Positions 32,661 to 45,076 of a stretch of 64,000 nucleotides of DNA are shown here, piece after piece. The notes beneath the pieces are model-generated. The model did not search any database and was not told the origin of the DNA. It saw nothing but the letters and a program-made list of their open reading frames with translations. The translations under genes and the position numbers were made by a program. Origin of the DNA: Tetrapyrgos nigripes (Eukaryota > Basidiomycota > Agaricomycetes > Agaricales > Campanellaceae); contig JAACJM010000173.1 in assembly GCA_013368315.1 (NCBI GenBank), positions 109,303 through 173,302 on the forward strand. Reading direction: 5' to 3'. Position 1 is the first letter of the stretch. Every line of letters begins with the position of its first letter.

Positions 32661-33489
32661 TTCGAGTATAGGCCATTTCTAATACTTGACCAAACTCCTC
32701 CTCCCAATCCTCATCTCCACAGCTCAAAAGAATCCGGATGGTAAAGCTCGCGTCGTCAAAACCTCCTCAAGTGGTCACCATGGGTGTCAGAAGCTTGACT
32801 TCAACACATTCCGGGACTCCCCTGCGCGGAAGAAGTTGGGAAGCTTCCCAGGTCTCTACGGTCAAAGTAAATTTGTGCGTAAGATAGATTCTGTCATTGG
32901 GATTTCTTGTCGGCCCGAGAATATTATTGGATCCTCACGACTTGCTGACGACCTTGTCCTTTTCGCACAGGGGAACATTCTGTTTGCAAAGGAACTAGCA
33001 CGTAGATATGGTGATCAAGGCATCGTTTCCACGTCGTTGAATCCAGGATATCTTTCGACCGATTTTACGCGTACTATGTCCAAGGCTTTCAAGATCGTAA
33101 TCGTAAGTCAACTTTTCCCTACCCATCTTTTTCGTGGTGCCTTTTCTTAAAGAAAGAAAAATCTTCCATTGTCCACCACCACTACTACAGGACCTTTTTC
33201 TCTACCCCTCAGAACTAGGTACCCTTACACAACTGAGGGCAGGTACATCACCTGAAGGGGCTGAAATGAACTGAAAGGTAAGTACTAGTCAGGTCGACCC
33301 TGCACGGGCCATGGCCCATATCACTATCACTTTGACGTTCAATAATCGTTCTAATGAATCGTGGTATCTCACAGTATCTCGTATCTCGTATCCTGGGCGC
33401 GTGTTGGTAAATCCTCTGCTGCTACGGAAGACCAGAAACAAAGCGAAGAGTTGTGGAAATGGTTGGAGGAGCAGGTAGAGGGAATTTAA

Positions 33490-34096
33490 ATCCTCATTAA
33501 TACTCAGTCTGGGGGACTGAAATTTGCGATCGCTCTCGGGCAAAGCAGTGCAGTATCGTGATGATATTTCACTTTGGATTGAACTTGCTATACCCAATCT
33601 CCTTCCGCTACTTATTCAACTCACGATTAAACTTTGTTCTGACAATTAATAGGATCAGTTCAGTGCTACGACCGATTTTGATGGAACGTGGCTTCTTGAG
33701 GACCCTTTCCCAGACTGCGTTGCCTGTACGCTGTCTCCCTTACGGCTCGATAGGGCTTGGTACAGACTCGAAGGTCTTGCGCTCGGTGACCCATTTGTCC
33801 ATTGTCCGAGCAAGGGTCAGTCTTCCTTCAAGTCTGCTTATCATGTGTTATGTTAGCCTCAACACGCAACGAGCACGACAAACGTGTATCAATCACCGAT
33901 GCGACTGTCCACCACCACCCTATCATATCATGGCCATGACGATATGTATTACCAGGTGAGGCAAAAGGAGGCGAAAGGATCATACAAAAAAGCAATAGTG
34001 TGTTCGCGAACACAGAATCGTAGCGCTCAAGCTCAAAGAAAAATAAAAATCAGAGAAAAACTCGCAACAAAATTATCGGCACTTCAGCCTCCCCAT
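33490..34096. other. Intergenic, includes one copy of a dispersed repeat
   Basis: After the SDR pseudogene stop. 33720-33960 matches 38840-39030 in the same orientation and part of 52070-52150 in inverted orientation (shared word GACAA...TCAATCACNGATGCGA). No gene recognised. Confidence 0.5.
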
Positions 34097-34842
34097 TTAC
34101 GCGGTCCAGAATTCTCCACCTAACCTGTCCAACGTATTTTCAAGCCTTTCACGTAACACGTCACTTATCCCACTTCCCCTTACCGAAATATACACGGAGC
34201 GGAGACATTCGACATCGCCCATGTACCGCCGAGTCGCGGTGCCTTTTAGGTAAGCTGGGACTGTAGGACACGTCCGGGAAATAATCATATATCCAAATCC
34301 ATCTTCGTCAAATTGGCGAGGATGGGCGGTAAATGGACGTGTAAAAGATAATCTAGTGAGCTTGGGGGATAATGGAGGAATGGTTTGGGGGAGGCGCATA
34401 CACATGTACAGACGATGATGGTTGCCAGGCAAAAAATTCAAAAGTGGATTTTCGGGAAACATTGTTGCAATTGTCGAGCTCCTTGGAAAGATAATAATCG
34501 GTAGTGTCAAGACGCTGGAGGAGTTTTGGCGATATGAGACGAGGTTGATAATATACACTGTAGTCGTGGATATTCAGATCAACGACTGAGAAATGATTCC
34601 AGGATGAAAAGGACATCGTCTTCGGAAAGAGTTTCTGCAAAACTAGCCTTGTAATCGGTGATACCCAGGTGCTTGAACGCGTCAAACTCCTTTTCGCGTA
34701 CTGTTTGGGTATATTTCTCGTGCACGGGAGAATTACTGCCCAAACGCCGATGCAAACGAGAGACACCGACGCAAAAAGCAGGTAAAGAGAAGAATAGAAG
34801 AAGGAAGAGAAATGAAGTCAAGAGAAAGGAGAAAGATAACAA
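34097..34842 (-). CDS. Possible small secreted or membrane protein gene, exon structure unresolved
   Basis: The frame from 34842 starts with a strongly hydrophobic stretch (MLSFSFLLTSFLFLLLFFSLP), then a charged segment (REKEFDAFKHLGITDYKASFAETLSEDDVLFILESF) to a stop at 34579. Overlapping frames 34353-34766 and 34097-34558 also look protein-like; the last ends with RRYMGDVECLRSVYISVRGSG. A frameshift or an intron would be needed to join them, and I could not find an unambiguous junction. Either a gene with one or two introns or a decaying gene. The N-terminus could be a signal peptide or an anchor. No family recognised. Confidence 0.35.
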
Positions 34843-35091
34843 GAATCAAAACAGAAACATGCAAGGCATCATCATGTCTCTCCGAGATGACGAACTTGAA
34901 GACGACGCGGATTGCTGCGTCACGGTCCAAGCTGATAGACAAACAGTTGAAGTAGTAATCCCGAGATTACGGTGACGCGACGTTTATTTTCTGAGTACCT
35001 GGAAGACATGATCATCGTAATCAGGGATACAAGCCGTAGGAATACAAAACAAAAACCTCACTGAAAAGACTATTCTACTTTCAAAACTCCC

Positions 35092-36748
35092 CTAGCTACT
35101 AACTTCGGCATCCTCACCACTCTCGCTAACATAAGAAGGTGGTACCAAAATCCTCCCCATCTCCCTCGTAAGCATATCAACTCTTGCCCGCATCTCTCTC
35201 ATTTCTGCCTCCACATTTGTCTGATCAAGATTCCCAGCTTGACTTTGCACCTCCATCTGCTGCATCTGCGCTTCGAGAGCGTCACTATGTCCACGCAAGT
35301 TTTGTTGATCCTCGTTTGAGATGGCAAGGACAAGCCGGCCTTTCGCGTCAGTGCTCTGGTGCTCTACGACAACATCCGAGACGGACGGTGAATCCGCTGG
35401 ACGATGCTTTCTTCGGATACCTGCAAAAAAATTAATATTTAAAATATGAGAGACTTGAATGAAAAAGATGATACCAGGGTGGGTTCTCGCTGAACTTTCT
35501 GACATAAAAGGCTCGGGAATCTGATATGAGAGCTTTTCCAAGTCCCCCTTCCTCTGCTTTCTTCTCCATAGCCACAGTGCTAGGATAGCCACTGCAAAAA
35601 ATACGATTCCGCCGATCGTCGCTCCTGCAATGATGCCTCCATTTATTTTGGATGAACGTGAATCTGAGAGAGCACCGGATGTTGGGTCGCCGGTGGGCGA
35701 AGATGTGGAGCCGGCAGTGGGCGAAGAAATAGTTGTGCTGTTGGTCGCATCAACTAATGGAAATACCGGTTTATCCACAATTGTTTGGAAGGAAGGGGTG
35801 TAAAGAATGTAGTCAATGGCTACAACCGCTGTCTCTGACAGCTCTTGGATTGTCACCTCCAAAATATGATTACCGAGTCCCAGATTATTTTGGGCAAACA
35901 AAAGTTGATGTGCCAAGGGAGGGTTACGAATGTGGCGAGTATTATGTTGTCCGTCTATTGAGGCTTGGATTGTGAAGTCCGCTAAGTCGATTTGGACGCA
36001 GAATACTTGGACAGATGTACCTGGATTAACCAATTTCATTTTCAAGCAACTGAACTTGTAGGTATTGACAGTAGATTACTTACCAGCAAATTGAAATGTA
36101 AAGGAATCTCCTTCTGTCGAGGAGATATGAGTCCCATTGCCGTGTGCAACCACTGTCGATGTCTCATTTGAACTTGAGAAGGGGGGAAATTGGTCGGTGA
36201 TATTGGTTTCATGAGATTCCCAGCTCCCACTCCATCGTATTTCCATATTAGAATCGTCCACGAGAATGGTTTGACCTCCTAGGTCTGTCGTGTTTGTGAC
36301 AATGAGAAGTATGTAGTCAAATACAACACCTTCACCAAAAGTAAGTTGTGTATGATCAAACAGTGTTGAAGTGAACAACTTTGTTCCTTGGTATGAGGGT
36401 TGAGGATAGTGGACCAGTTCATCTCCGAAGGCAAAGGTTTGATTGGCGTAACTCGGAGGAGTACTCCCATATACAGTGAAGGCACTGGCAAAGTCTGGGT
36501 GTGAGTTAGTAACATCGCGTATATGGAAAAGTACTATACCCACCAAATAAATAGGTCTCGAAGGACACGTCAACAACGCCATGCGTAACAAGGGACGTAA
36601 AATTGAACGTGGACGCAAACGGATCTTCTTCCTGTACAAAAAGGCCAACATCACTGGCTAGTGAGGTCACTGTTTTTTGATCCAGCCCACAATCTCCACT
36701 GCAAAGATTCCCAAGTCCATCGATGACAATTGTTACTGCGTCGGTCAT
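35092..36748 (-). CDS. Single-pass transmembrane protein of the fungal jelly-roll/stalk type
   Basis: Four exons: 36748-36544, 36494-36084, 36020-35475, 35420-35092; 1491 nt, 496 residues. The exon sum and splice phases agree, and junctions use GT-AG. The N-terminal half is two beta-rich segments, each with an SFT(F/V)-type strand (SAFTVYGSTPPS; DSFTFQFAGTSVQVF), as in the large basidiomycete family of uncharacterised membrane proteins. A Ser/Thr-rich stalk leads to a membrane helix near residues 332-355 (GGIVFFAVAILALWLW), then RRKQRK at the inner face. The cytoplasmic C-terminus has a coiled coil (about residues 430-485). There is no classical signal peptide. The function is unknown; surface sensing is a guess. 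Confidence 0.8.
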
Positions 36749-39390
36749 TGTAATAGCTGACAGATTAAATCTGGAAGGTTACTGCCAAGTCACTTCTCTA
36801 CCTAAGATGGAAGAGTTGCAACAGTCACATACCGTGTAAGTTGTGATGCGTATTCAAGTTGGACTGCTGTCGAATGAGCGTTGCCTTCAGTTGAAGAACA
36901 CAGGAATTGAGGTGGAGGTGATAGCCAAGGTTTCGGAGAGAGAATGGAGGCAAGGGTTCACTTTATAATCAGAGCTGAGTCCTGATCAACTTGATTTGTT
37001 CCCGAAGCCAGCATCGCTCAACAATCCGAATCATGATAGTTGTTGTTATAGCGCGAAGGAGCTGATAGCTTAAATCTGGAAGGTTACTGCCAAATCACTT
37101 CTGTGCGTAATCGATTGCTGACCAGTGAATGCTGCCTTCAGTTGAAGAACACGAGAATTTGGAGGGAGGTGATAGCCAAGGTTTCTGAGGAAGGATGGAG
37201 GAAAAACACTTCAAGTATAATTAGAGCTGATCAACTTGTCTTGTTCTTGAAGACAGCAACGCTCAACACTGCATTTCTCCCATCTTCGGAATACAAAGAC
37301 CTCCGAGTTGCGGAGACTACCGAATGGTATCATGTTTCTCATCTTTTTTTTTTAACTTACAAAGGTCCCAAGCGGTAGAAGTTGATGCTAGTCTCCGTGC
37401 CACCCGACCCACAAATCACAACCATCTCTGTTTCCTCGATTTCGTGGAGATTGCGTTTGGGGGGCACTGGACTCGGACGCGACGTACGATTACTGAGACT
37501 TGTAGGCGTGCCATCGGCTAAGGCTGAGTGTCCACTCCTCGTTCACAAGACAATGAAAAATCTCAACTGGCACTCGGAACTGTGATTTTCACTTCAGAAA
37601 ATAGAGAAAACTATTCATGGGTCTCACTGGGCAAGGTCAGAATGGAAGAAAGTGGCCAATTTTTGCCTTAAGGCACACCTTTGGCTAATCGTCGGCTAAG
37701 GGTCTGCATGTCCTGCGTGCCACTCTTCGAGGTTGAGAAACTGGGAAATCTCGCCTGCTCATGTTCAGTTTCAAGCTAGATTTCAAGTTAATACAGGCGA
37801 ATGATAAATTTCCCATCTAGAGACATCTTTTATACAAAATCAGCAATGTGTCGCCTTGCACTTAACCTCAGCAGTGTCCTTAATACCTATTTCATGGCCC
37901 TTGCACTCAGAATAATACATTTGTCTTGTAAATGGGTAGTAAAAGATCCCAATGAGCTGAAATACATGGAATTGCAAGATATACCCCGACACGCAGACAC
38001 GCAACTATTGGCACGCAGGCACGCAGGCATGACACGCAGAATTCAACATACCGTGGCAGGTGCGTACACAAGGATGGACTAAGATTGGGGTAGTAACTGG
38101 CCACCAGCAAATCTAAAGCAAATCTAAAATGTACGTTAGGTATTTTTAGTAGAGTAGATTCCTGTACTTCTACTGTGAGCCGTGAGCTCGTCATTGGTCC
38201 TGGAGACGTCATGGAGACGTACGCCTTCCAGAACCCGGTGTTCAGCTCGTGGACCCATGTCGGTTAATAAATACCTCCTCCCCCTCCCAATATATATACT
38301 AGGTGAATGCATCAGCACCTGATTAGTGCATCCTATTGACGCTATAATTCCGATAAAACTTTTGGGACAGTGCGAGACTCAGGAGATTGTAGTCAAGTAT
38401 AGGATATTATCATCCATAGGAGCTGATTCTGTGGACATTTTGCTGGTGTGAAATCCCGAGATATGTACAAGAACCAACTTGAGCACGCTCAGCATACAAT
38501 AAGTAGTAACCAACGGGAGCGAGAAAAGACATGACAGAACCAAGAAGGAAAAAGGTTAAAAGACCATCTACTCACCTTTATAGTGCAGTTGATCAGTCCG
38601 CTCAACGTTCGGGTATATCCGTTACCTCCGTTACCTTTTCCAGTGGATACTCCGGCACGATACTCAACTTCAACTTCCTCTCGGATAGCGTGACTCGTGG
38701 GGCAGAGTGGTAAGGGTCTGTCTTTCTGTGAAGAGCCTATTAGTCTCAAATAAATGAGGAGAAGGTATACTATCAGTAGGGAGAGGTTCGGAAAAGAGGG
38801 TTAGTAGCTAACGGGGCTTCAATTGAAGAGAGTCAATGCGTTGCCTATCATCCACTGTCTCCCTTACAGCTTGCTAGTAGGGCTTGATACAGACTGGACG
38901 GTATTGCGAGTCTGCTTATCATGTGTTAGCCTTAACGCGCAACGAGCACGACAATCCTTGTCAATCACTGATGCGAACGTCCACCATCATCATGGCCATG
39001 ACGATATGTATTGCCAGCTGAGGCAAAAGTAAGACGAAAGCGGGAACATGAGAAATTTTTCAATGTTTCGACTCGCAGAATTAAGGAAGTTGGCACCCAC
39101 AAATTGAAAGACATGTCATAGATACACAAGTACAATCGAGTCAGCATCTTCCGCGGCAGTGGCGTGAGACTTCCCTTCCCAAAAAGGAATCTTCCGACCA
39201 CCAACCGCTGAGAAAAATTAGTCAATTGCGGAGTATGGGTGGAAGATTCGAGTAACGATAACGACGTGTCAACCAAACAGACCTTCTCCCGCTCCCTCCC
39301 TCCGGCCAATCTTCCAACCAAAGACCCCCCACTCGAAGGCTTACTTCAAATCTCTACTCTAAGACTGGCTGTATACTAGCCTAGCCTCTC
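36749..39390. other. Intergenic with a 250-bp direct duplication and repeat fragment
   Basis: 36760-37030 (5' region of the membrane-protein gene) is repeated at 37063-37300 with about 80% identity by eye. 38840-39030 is a copy of the dispersed repeat at 33720. A minus-strand frame at 38489-38749 may be an exon relic but has no recognised motif. No other gene is supported. Confidence 0.5.
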
Positions 39391-42300
39391 ATGGCTCAAG
39401 GACACAAACACGATTCCGACATCGAGATGCTGACCACGACGACTACCGCTACCGCCTCTGCCTCTGCCCCTCCTTCCCGCCGTACCCACTCTGCTCACTC
39501 TATACACTCACTCCTGCATGGGAATGGTGGTGATGCTAGCCCTGCCAATGCTAGTAACAACAATAAAAGACGAAGAAGGAGTAGTGCGAATACCCAAACC
39601 AATACCCATACCCAAAACACGAGTACCGTTGGCGTTGGCACTGGCGTGGGTAGAGCGGTGGAAGTGGTAGACGTAGACGCTGAGGAAGATGCAGATGATT
39701 CAGAGTTGAAGGTTATTGCGGAGGATGTGGATGATTCAGAGTTGAAGGTTATTGCGAAGGATGTGGATGTCGGTGTGGGTGAGGAAGATTTGGAAGGAGA
39801 ACATGGACTTGAAGAAGAAGGACAAGGCGAAGGGGAAGTAGAAGGAGACCACGAAGGAGAGGGAGAAGATGAAGACGAGGAAGATTCTGAAGATGATGGA
39901 GACTCTGAAGGCTCTAGCTCTGTGGGCGTTGAAGAAGTGAACGAGGTCCATGAGCTCGTTACGGGTGGGGAGAAGAAAGACACGAACAAAGACGTCGACG
40001 GCGACGTCAAAATGGAAGACTCTGAAACAACAGACTTCAAGCCAATCGCTTTACCCGTGTTGCTCAGCGAGAAGGATCTAAAGGAACAGGACCCGGCTAC
40101 CTCTGCGTCTACTGCGAATCCCGGCCCCACAACCACCACCACTTCCTCCAAACCCGTCTCAACGAAACCAAAATCCAAAGCAGCTACCACCAAACGCTCC
40201 CGCTCTCCCTCACCAACCACTCTCGCTCTTCTTCGTCCTCCACCTCTCCAAACCGTCCGTCTCCGCATCACATTAGGTGGTCCAGAGAAGTACGAAGTGG
40301 ATATTGCTCAGATGGCTAGGGATACTGGGCAGAGAGCTCCTTCCCCTGTGTCTTTGGCTAAAAAGCTTGAAGAGGAGAGTGACGAGGATAGTGAGGAGGA
40401 AGATAAACCTAAACCGATACCTAAACCCGGTCCTTCTACGTCTGCGTCTGCATCGGGCTTGGGTACGGGTATGGGTACGGGCGAAGCAGGCGCCCCAGCC
40501 GGTCCAGGCGAAGGAGGAAAACCAAAGAAAAAGAAGAAAAAAACCCAACACAAAGCCTCAGACTATTACGACGTCTCTGATCCGTTTATAGACGACTCAG
40601 AATTGGCCTTGGACGATAGAAAGTATTTCGCTCAGACGAAACAGGCAGGGTTTTATGTGAGTAGTGGAGAGGTGGCGTTGTTGAAGGATAAGTGAGTTTA
40701 TGTTTTTGTTCTCAATGGCTATAATTATGCGCATATACTAACTAATCCTTCCTTGCTTCTTCTCAGATCTCCCGTCAAAAAACCCAAATCCAAAAAAGCA
40801 CCTGTACCTCTACCTCTTACCATCCACGCACACAACAACCTCAGCACGCCTTCGTCTTCACACTCCACCGGCGCAGGCGCGGGTGGTCTATCTCATCCTA
40901 ATACCCATCCTCATAGTCAAAGCCATGGTCACAATCTAACCCACGTCTACCCCAACTCAACTCCGAGTTCCAATTCCAAACACACTCCGATACATATTCC
41001 TTTGTCAAAAGCCAACCTTACTACGCTTACCACGCTCACCTCCTCTACCTCTATCTCTACGTCTATTGTGAAATCGAAACTCAAGCAAGTGGAAGGAGCA
41101 GACGGAGAAGGGGAACCAGAACCAGAACCGGAAGGGGAAGGACCAGAAGGAGAAGCAGAAACAGGCCCTTCATCACTCGTTAACGTGCTCAACGCATCTG
41201 CTTCTACCCACCCCCAATCGTACACATATCCACCTGTACCTCCCAGACCTTCATCGTCGTCTCATCCTCCTCGTTCTCAATCGAAATCGAGCTCCTCTCG
41301 TCCTCCCCGTTCTCGTTCTTCTCGTGACCCTGACCAAGAACTAGGCACGAAAGATTCCCCCATTGCGCTTTATTCAGATGGAGAAGGAGATGGAGAGGGG
41401 TCTGACCACGACCACGACCGCGACACTGGGACTGGGACACGCGCTGGGACACATACACGCACACGCAGTGGATCCCACCCAAACTCAAACTCAAACTTTT
41501 CAACAGCCCTCAAATCCCCAACAACTGGATCCAAAAAACGTACAGTGCTAGTCCAAGGATCAAGAGCTTCGGGGTCGTTCCCTGGCAGTGGGCCGGAGGA
41601 GTATTTGAGTGCTGGGTGGGTGTTTTGTTTTGTTTTGTTTATTTTACATAGTTTGAGACGTCGAGACGTCGTTTCGTTCTTTCTCTCACTTACTTACTTA
41701 ATCTTCGTCTCGCTGACCATTTTCCTTCTTCCAGCCAACCCCCACCTACCCAACAACCCCAACACTCCCACTCCCAAATGATCTACTGGCGCTTCTCCCT
41801 CGAAACTCCTCTCCTCGGTATCGGTAAAGACAAAGTCAAACAAGGGGTTAATGCAGATTATGCTAGTTGTAGGAAGTTGGCTTGGGGGGAGAAGCCTGAG
41901 ATGAGGTTTGTTTTGGATGGGGGGACGGGTGGGGGAGACCATGATCGTGAAAATGGCGATGGTGAAGGTGAAGGTGGGGAAGGGGGTGTTGATGCTGAGG
42001 TTAATGGAGAAGGAGGCGAAGGACAAGGGGAAGGTGAAGGTGAAAGGGAAGGAGACGGGGAAGGAAGGAAACCTGGACCTGTAACTGGGCTCGAAGGTAT
42101 AGGAGAAGGTGTGCTGATTGTCGGTGGAGCCGCAGATAAGAGAAAACGATATACGACGGTGGTGGAGAATGGGAAGAAGAGGAAGGTTGTGGATATTGTG
42201 AGTTTCTCGTTCTACATATAACACAACATACTAACTAACCCAAAACCCAAAACCCAGTCGTCCTTCCACCCAGCCCTCCACCCATTATTCGACCAGCTCA

Positions 42301-43654
42301 AATCAGCCATCGCCACAGAAAACTGGGAGACGAAAGGGCGTTTCCCACAAAGCATCAAACCCCTCTTAGCCTCTGTCGCTTTGACAGCTATCAAGTTGGA
42401 CGAGTATGATGATCATTTTTTTAATTTGATGCCGACGTTGTTTCCGTATAATAAGTTTACGATGAGTGTGAGTGGGTTTTTTTTATTGTTTGATTTGGTT
42501 CGTTGGGGTGTTGGATGCCCTCGTGCTGTGTTGACGGTTGACGGTTGGACGCTTTGGCAAGCCAGTTTGGGGACTCGCCCTGTGTTGTTTATAGGTTCAG
42601 ATGCTGGCGCTGGCTCTGCAAGTGCCCCCGTCCCGTCGTTGGCTATCCTCATTTTTACTCTTTTCTCTCCATTTTTCTCACTACCTTCATGCTGACGATC
42701 CGTTCCTCTTTCTCCAGAAACTCATCAAACGCACCGTCTTCTCCGAACACACCGCTATGATCGTAGAGCGACAAGATGCCTTGTTGACGCAACTCAAGAA
42801 AGAAGCTGACGAGGGTTTCACAAAGGCAGCAGAGGAATGGGAGAGAAGTGTCGTTGCTTGGGGTGAGTCCTAGTCTTGTTACTCGTCACTCGTCGTCGTC
42901 ACTTGTCTCTCTCCATGTGGTCTTTCTCCGTCGTTTTTCGTCATAACGCATCTCTTCTCATTCGTTCTCCTATCTACCTACACCTACACCTACAACCATG
43001 CTTACTAACATCTCTCTTCTCTCCTCGTTGTCAGACAAACGCCAAAAGAAAGCCAAAGCCAACGCTGCCCTCACCGCCAACTCTGGTACTCCCGGCGCCG
43101 GTGGTAGTGGAGCCGAAAGCGCTTCAAACGCACCTACGAGACCTGCTAGTCCCATGGACGACCATGACGAAGATGACGATGTCGTTATGCAAGATGCTGG
43201 TGCTAAAAGCGGTGGCGGTGCTGGGAAGGACCCTGCCAAAGATGGTGGTGGTAAAGACGCTGGTGGTGGTGGAAAAGAAAAAGTTGAGCAACCCCCGGCG
43301 AAGAAGTATAGGATGACGGAGAGTATGAAGGCGATTGTGTGGGAGTTGGTGGTATTGAGTAATGAGGCTTGTAGGTTGGAGAATGAGAAGAAGTGAGTTT
43401 TTTTTTCCCCGTCTTTCTGGTCGTTTTTTGTTTTATGGTCTGGTCGTGATTGTCTGACACGGTCCTCGTTCCTTCCCTTTCTATGTAGCACCCTCGAAGG
43501 CTCAGTCATGCAAGTCTCGGAACAAGGTCTTCGCAAAGTCCTCTATCAGAAAATTGTCTCGTGTTTCCCTGCTGGATGGATGAACTCTGGACAAATCTCG
43601 CGCGATGTGAGTGCTATTAAGAAGAAGCTGGAGAAGGAGTTGGAGGAGGAGTGA
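39391..43654 (+). CDS. Hpc2/ubinuclein-family subunit of the HIR histone chaperone complex
   Basis: Seven exons: 39391-40691, 40767-41615, 41735-42197, 42258-42467, 42718-42862, 43035-43392, 43489-43654. They sum to 3492 nt (1163 residues plus TGA), and all phases join cleanly. The N-terminal third is highly acidic and low-complexity. The Hpc2-related domain is near residues 389-432: SDYYDVSDPFIDDSELALDD, then the GFYVSSGEV core. Exons 4-7 hold a ubinuclein middle-domain-like region (HPLFDQLKSAIATENWETKG; SIKPLLASVALTAIKL). Family members bind Hir1/HIRA and deposit H3-H4 independently of replication. A 36-nt unit in exon 1 is tandemly duplicated (39685-39756). Confidence 0.85.
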
Positions 43655-44161
43655 AAGGGAGGACTCGACTGGTGATAGTGGAATGCTGTGGTCCTCTGTC
43701 CGTTGGTGAGGCTAAGGACTGGTTGGCTTGCATACATACTGCTACAATCTTACGCTACCCTACGACTGTGACACTGTCCAGTCTAGCTAATACGCTTACG
43801 GTGCCTTTGACGTTCTGTTGCCGTGTAATTTTACTTCTATGTACCTACTTTACATTGTGTTTCTTTGTCGTTGTGCTCTACAGTGTTTGTAGGAATACTT
43901 TTTCGTCTTTCTTTTTCCATTCGTTCGCTTTCGGCTTTCGTCCTCTTTTCTTATGTCTTATGCATCGCATCGTCAGGGTAGGGTGTTGTTATTCTTATTT
44001 ATCCTCTTCGTGTTCTTTCTGTGTTGATAGTGTTACTTAGTTGGTAGCCGTGTTGTCCCGTCTAACTGAACCCTCTTTTCAAGTGTAGTTATATAATTTA
44101 CAACTCTGATGTAGTACCTTTGTGGTATACCCCTACAACCCTCCTCTGAGCACATATTAAA
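43655..44161. other. Convergent 3' region between the Hpc2-like gene and the next gene
   Basis: T-rich, no coding signal. It serves as the shared 3' flank of two genes that face each other. Confidence 0.6.
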
Positions 44162-45076
44162 TCACCTGTACCTCGCTCCAGGAATAATCTTTGTCCTCCT
44201 AAGCTCAGCCAGTTCTTCCGGGGTACGGTAAGCAAACGGCGCCCATTGTTCAATTTGTTGGGGCGGAGATTGCGGCCAAGGCACCGTCCCGTCGCCTTGT
44301 CCGTAAGTCGAGTAGGCAACTGGTGCCGTTATGTTGGACGGTAGTCGGCCATGCATGACTCTGCTACCACTATCACTGCTGGTGTGCTGTGCATGTACAT
44401 GCGCATGAGGAACCGAGTCTACATCAATATCCGAATTCCATCCCTGAAAGAAGTGGATTAAGAGTTGGATTAGGGCCTCGTCTGAGTCGGACGCAGACGG
44501 GTTGAGTGCTTCCATGGGAGTGTCTCCCAACTCGTCTGGAGTACGATATGTGAATGGAAGAAATGGAACGGATGGCGCCTGCGCTTGGGGTAACTCAGGT
44601 GTACAATATGAAGAAAACTAAAAATTGGGTTGTTAGTAGCGACTCTTGGGTATACATACTCATACTAGGAAACAGCAGCGTACCACCATGTTTCTTTGAC
44701 GATACCTACTGGTCCCGGTAATAGTATAACCTCGCATTCCTTGACGATGAATAAACCTATCGAGATCCTCGACATCTACTCCCGCATCCTTCCCCTTCTC
44801 CTTTAAATTCCTCAGCCATTCAGCTGCCTCTTCCCGGGACATTCCAGGTGGAATTGCTTGGAAAATTTCAGAGGGTTTCAGTGGGCATGTTGGTTTTTGG
44901 GAGCGGTAGTATTTGGATCCGCCAGTATTATTGGTCCCAGTAGAATCGTCTTCACCAGAACAAGAGGAGCTAGATGCAATAGAAGTCGCAGAGGTACTGG
45001 TATTCGGTAGGGTACCTGGAGAACGGTAATATTTAGACTGTGTTGAAGATGAAGGGATTGAGTCTGAGTCGCTCAT
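44162..45076 (-). CDS. Uncharacterised protein with repeated YYRS and YRTP-EEL motifs
   Basis: Two exons, 45076-44684 and 44617-44162 (849 nt, 282 residues), with a 66-nt GT-AG intron and matching phase. The N-terminus is Ser/Thr-rich with two KYYRS motifs (residues about 15 and 54). A predicted helix follows (MSREEAAEWLRNLKEKGKD). The second exon has three related motifs: YCTPELP, FTYRTPDELGD and FAYRTPEELAELR, about 100 residues apart for the last two. No signal peptide or membrane helix. No family recognised. Repeated short motifs of this kind could be protein-binding sites; that is inference. Confidence 0.7.

Larger units (their letters stand above)
19315..33489 (+). pseudogene. Short-chain dehydrogenase/reductase (SDR), exons scattered by transposon insertions
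   Basis: Homologous to the copy at 47964-49326, exon by exon. Exons: 19315-19452 (138 nt), 19525 to about 19663 (truncated), 28202-28275 (74 nt), 32672-32874 (203 nt), 32971-33102 (132 nt), 33191-33277 (87 nt), 33375-33489. The cofactor motif TGANTGIG is in exon 1, the catalytic region (TSSSGHHG ... YGQSK) in exon 4 and the WKWLEEQ end in exon 7. Lesions: TGA in exon 2 (TGG in the other copy), loss of the exon 2 end with the NNAG motif, TGA at the exon 6 end, and a 7-nt tandem duplication at the start of exon 7. An older insertion carrying a Gypsy element split exon 2 from exon 3; a TIR element sits in intron 3. Confidence 0.9.

Noticed and set aside
39495..40271. Long minus-strand ORF (258 codons, Ser/Pro-rich) opposite the Hpc2-like gene
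   Set aside because: It is the antisense shadow of an acidic, GA-rich coding exon; the plus frame has the domain and consistent splicing.
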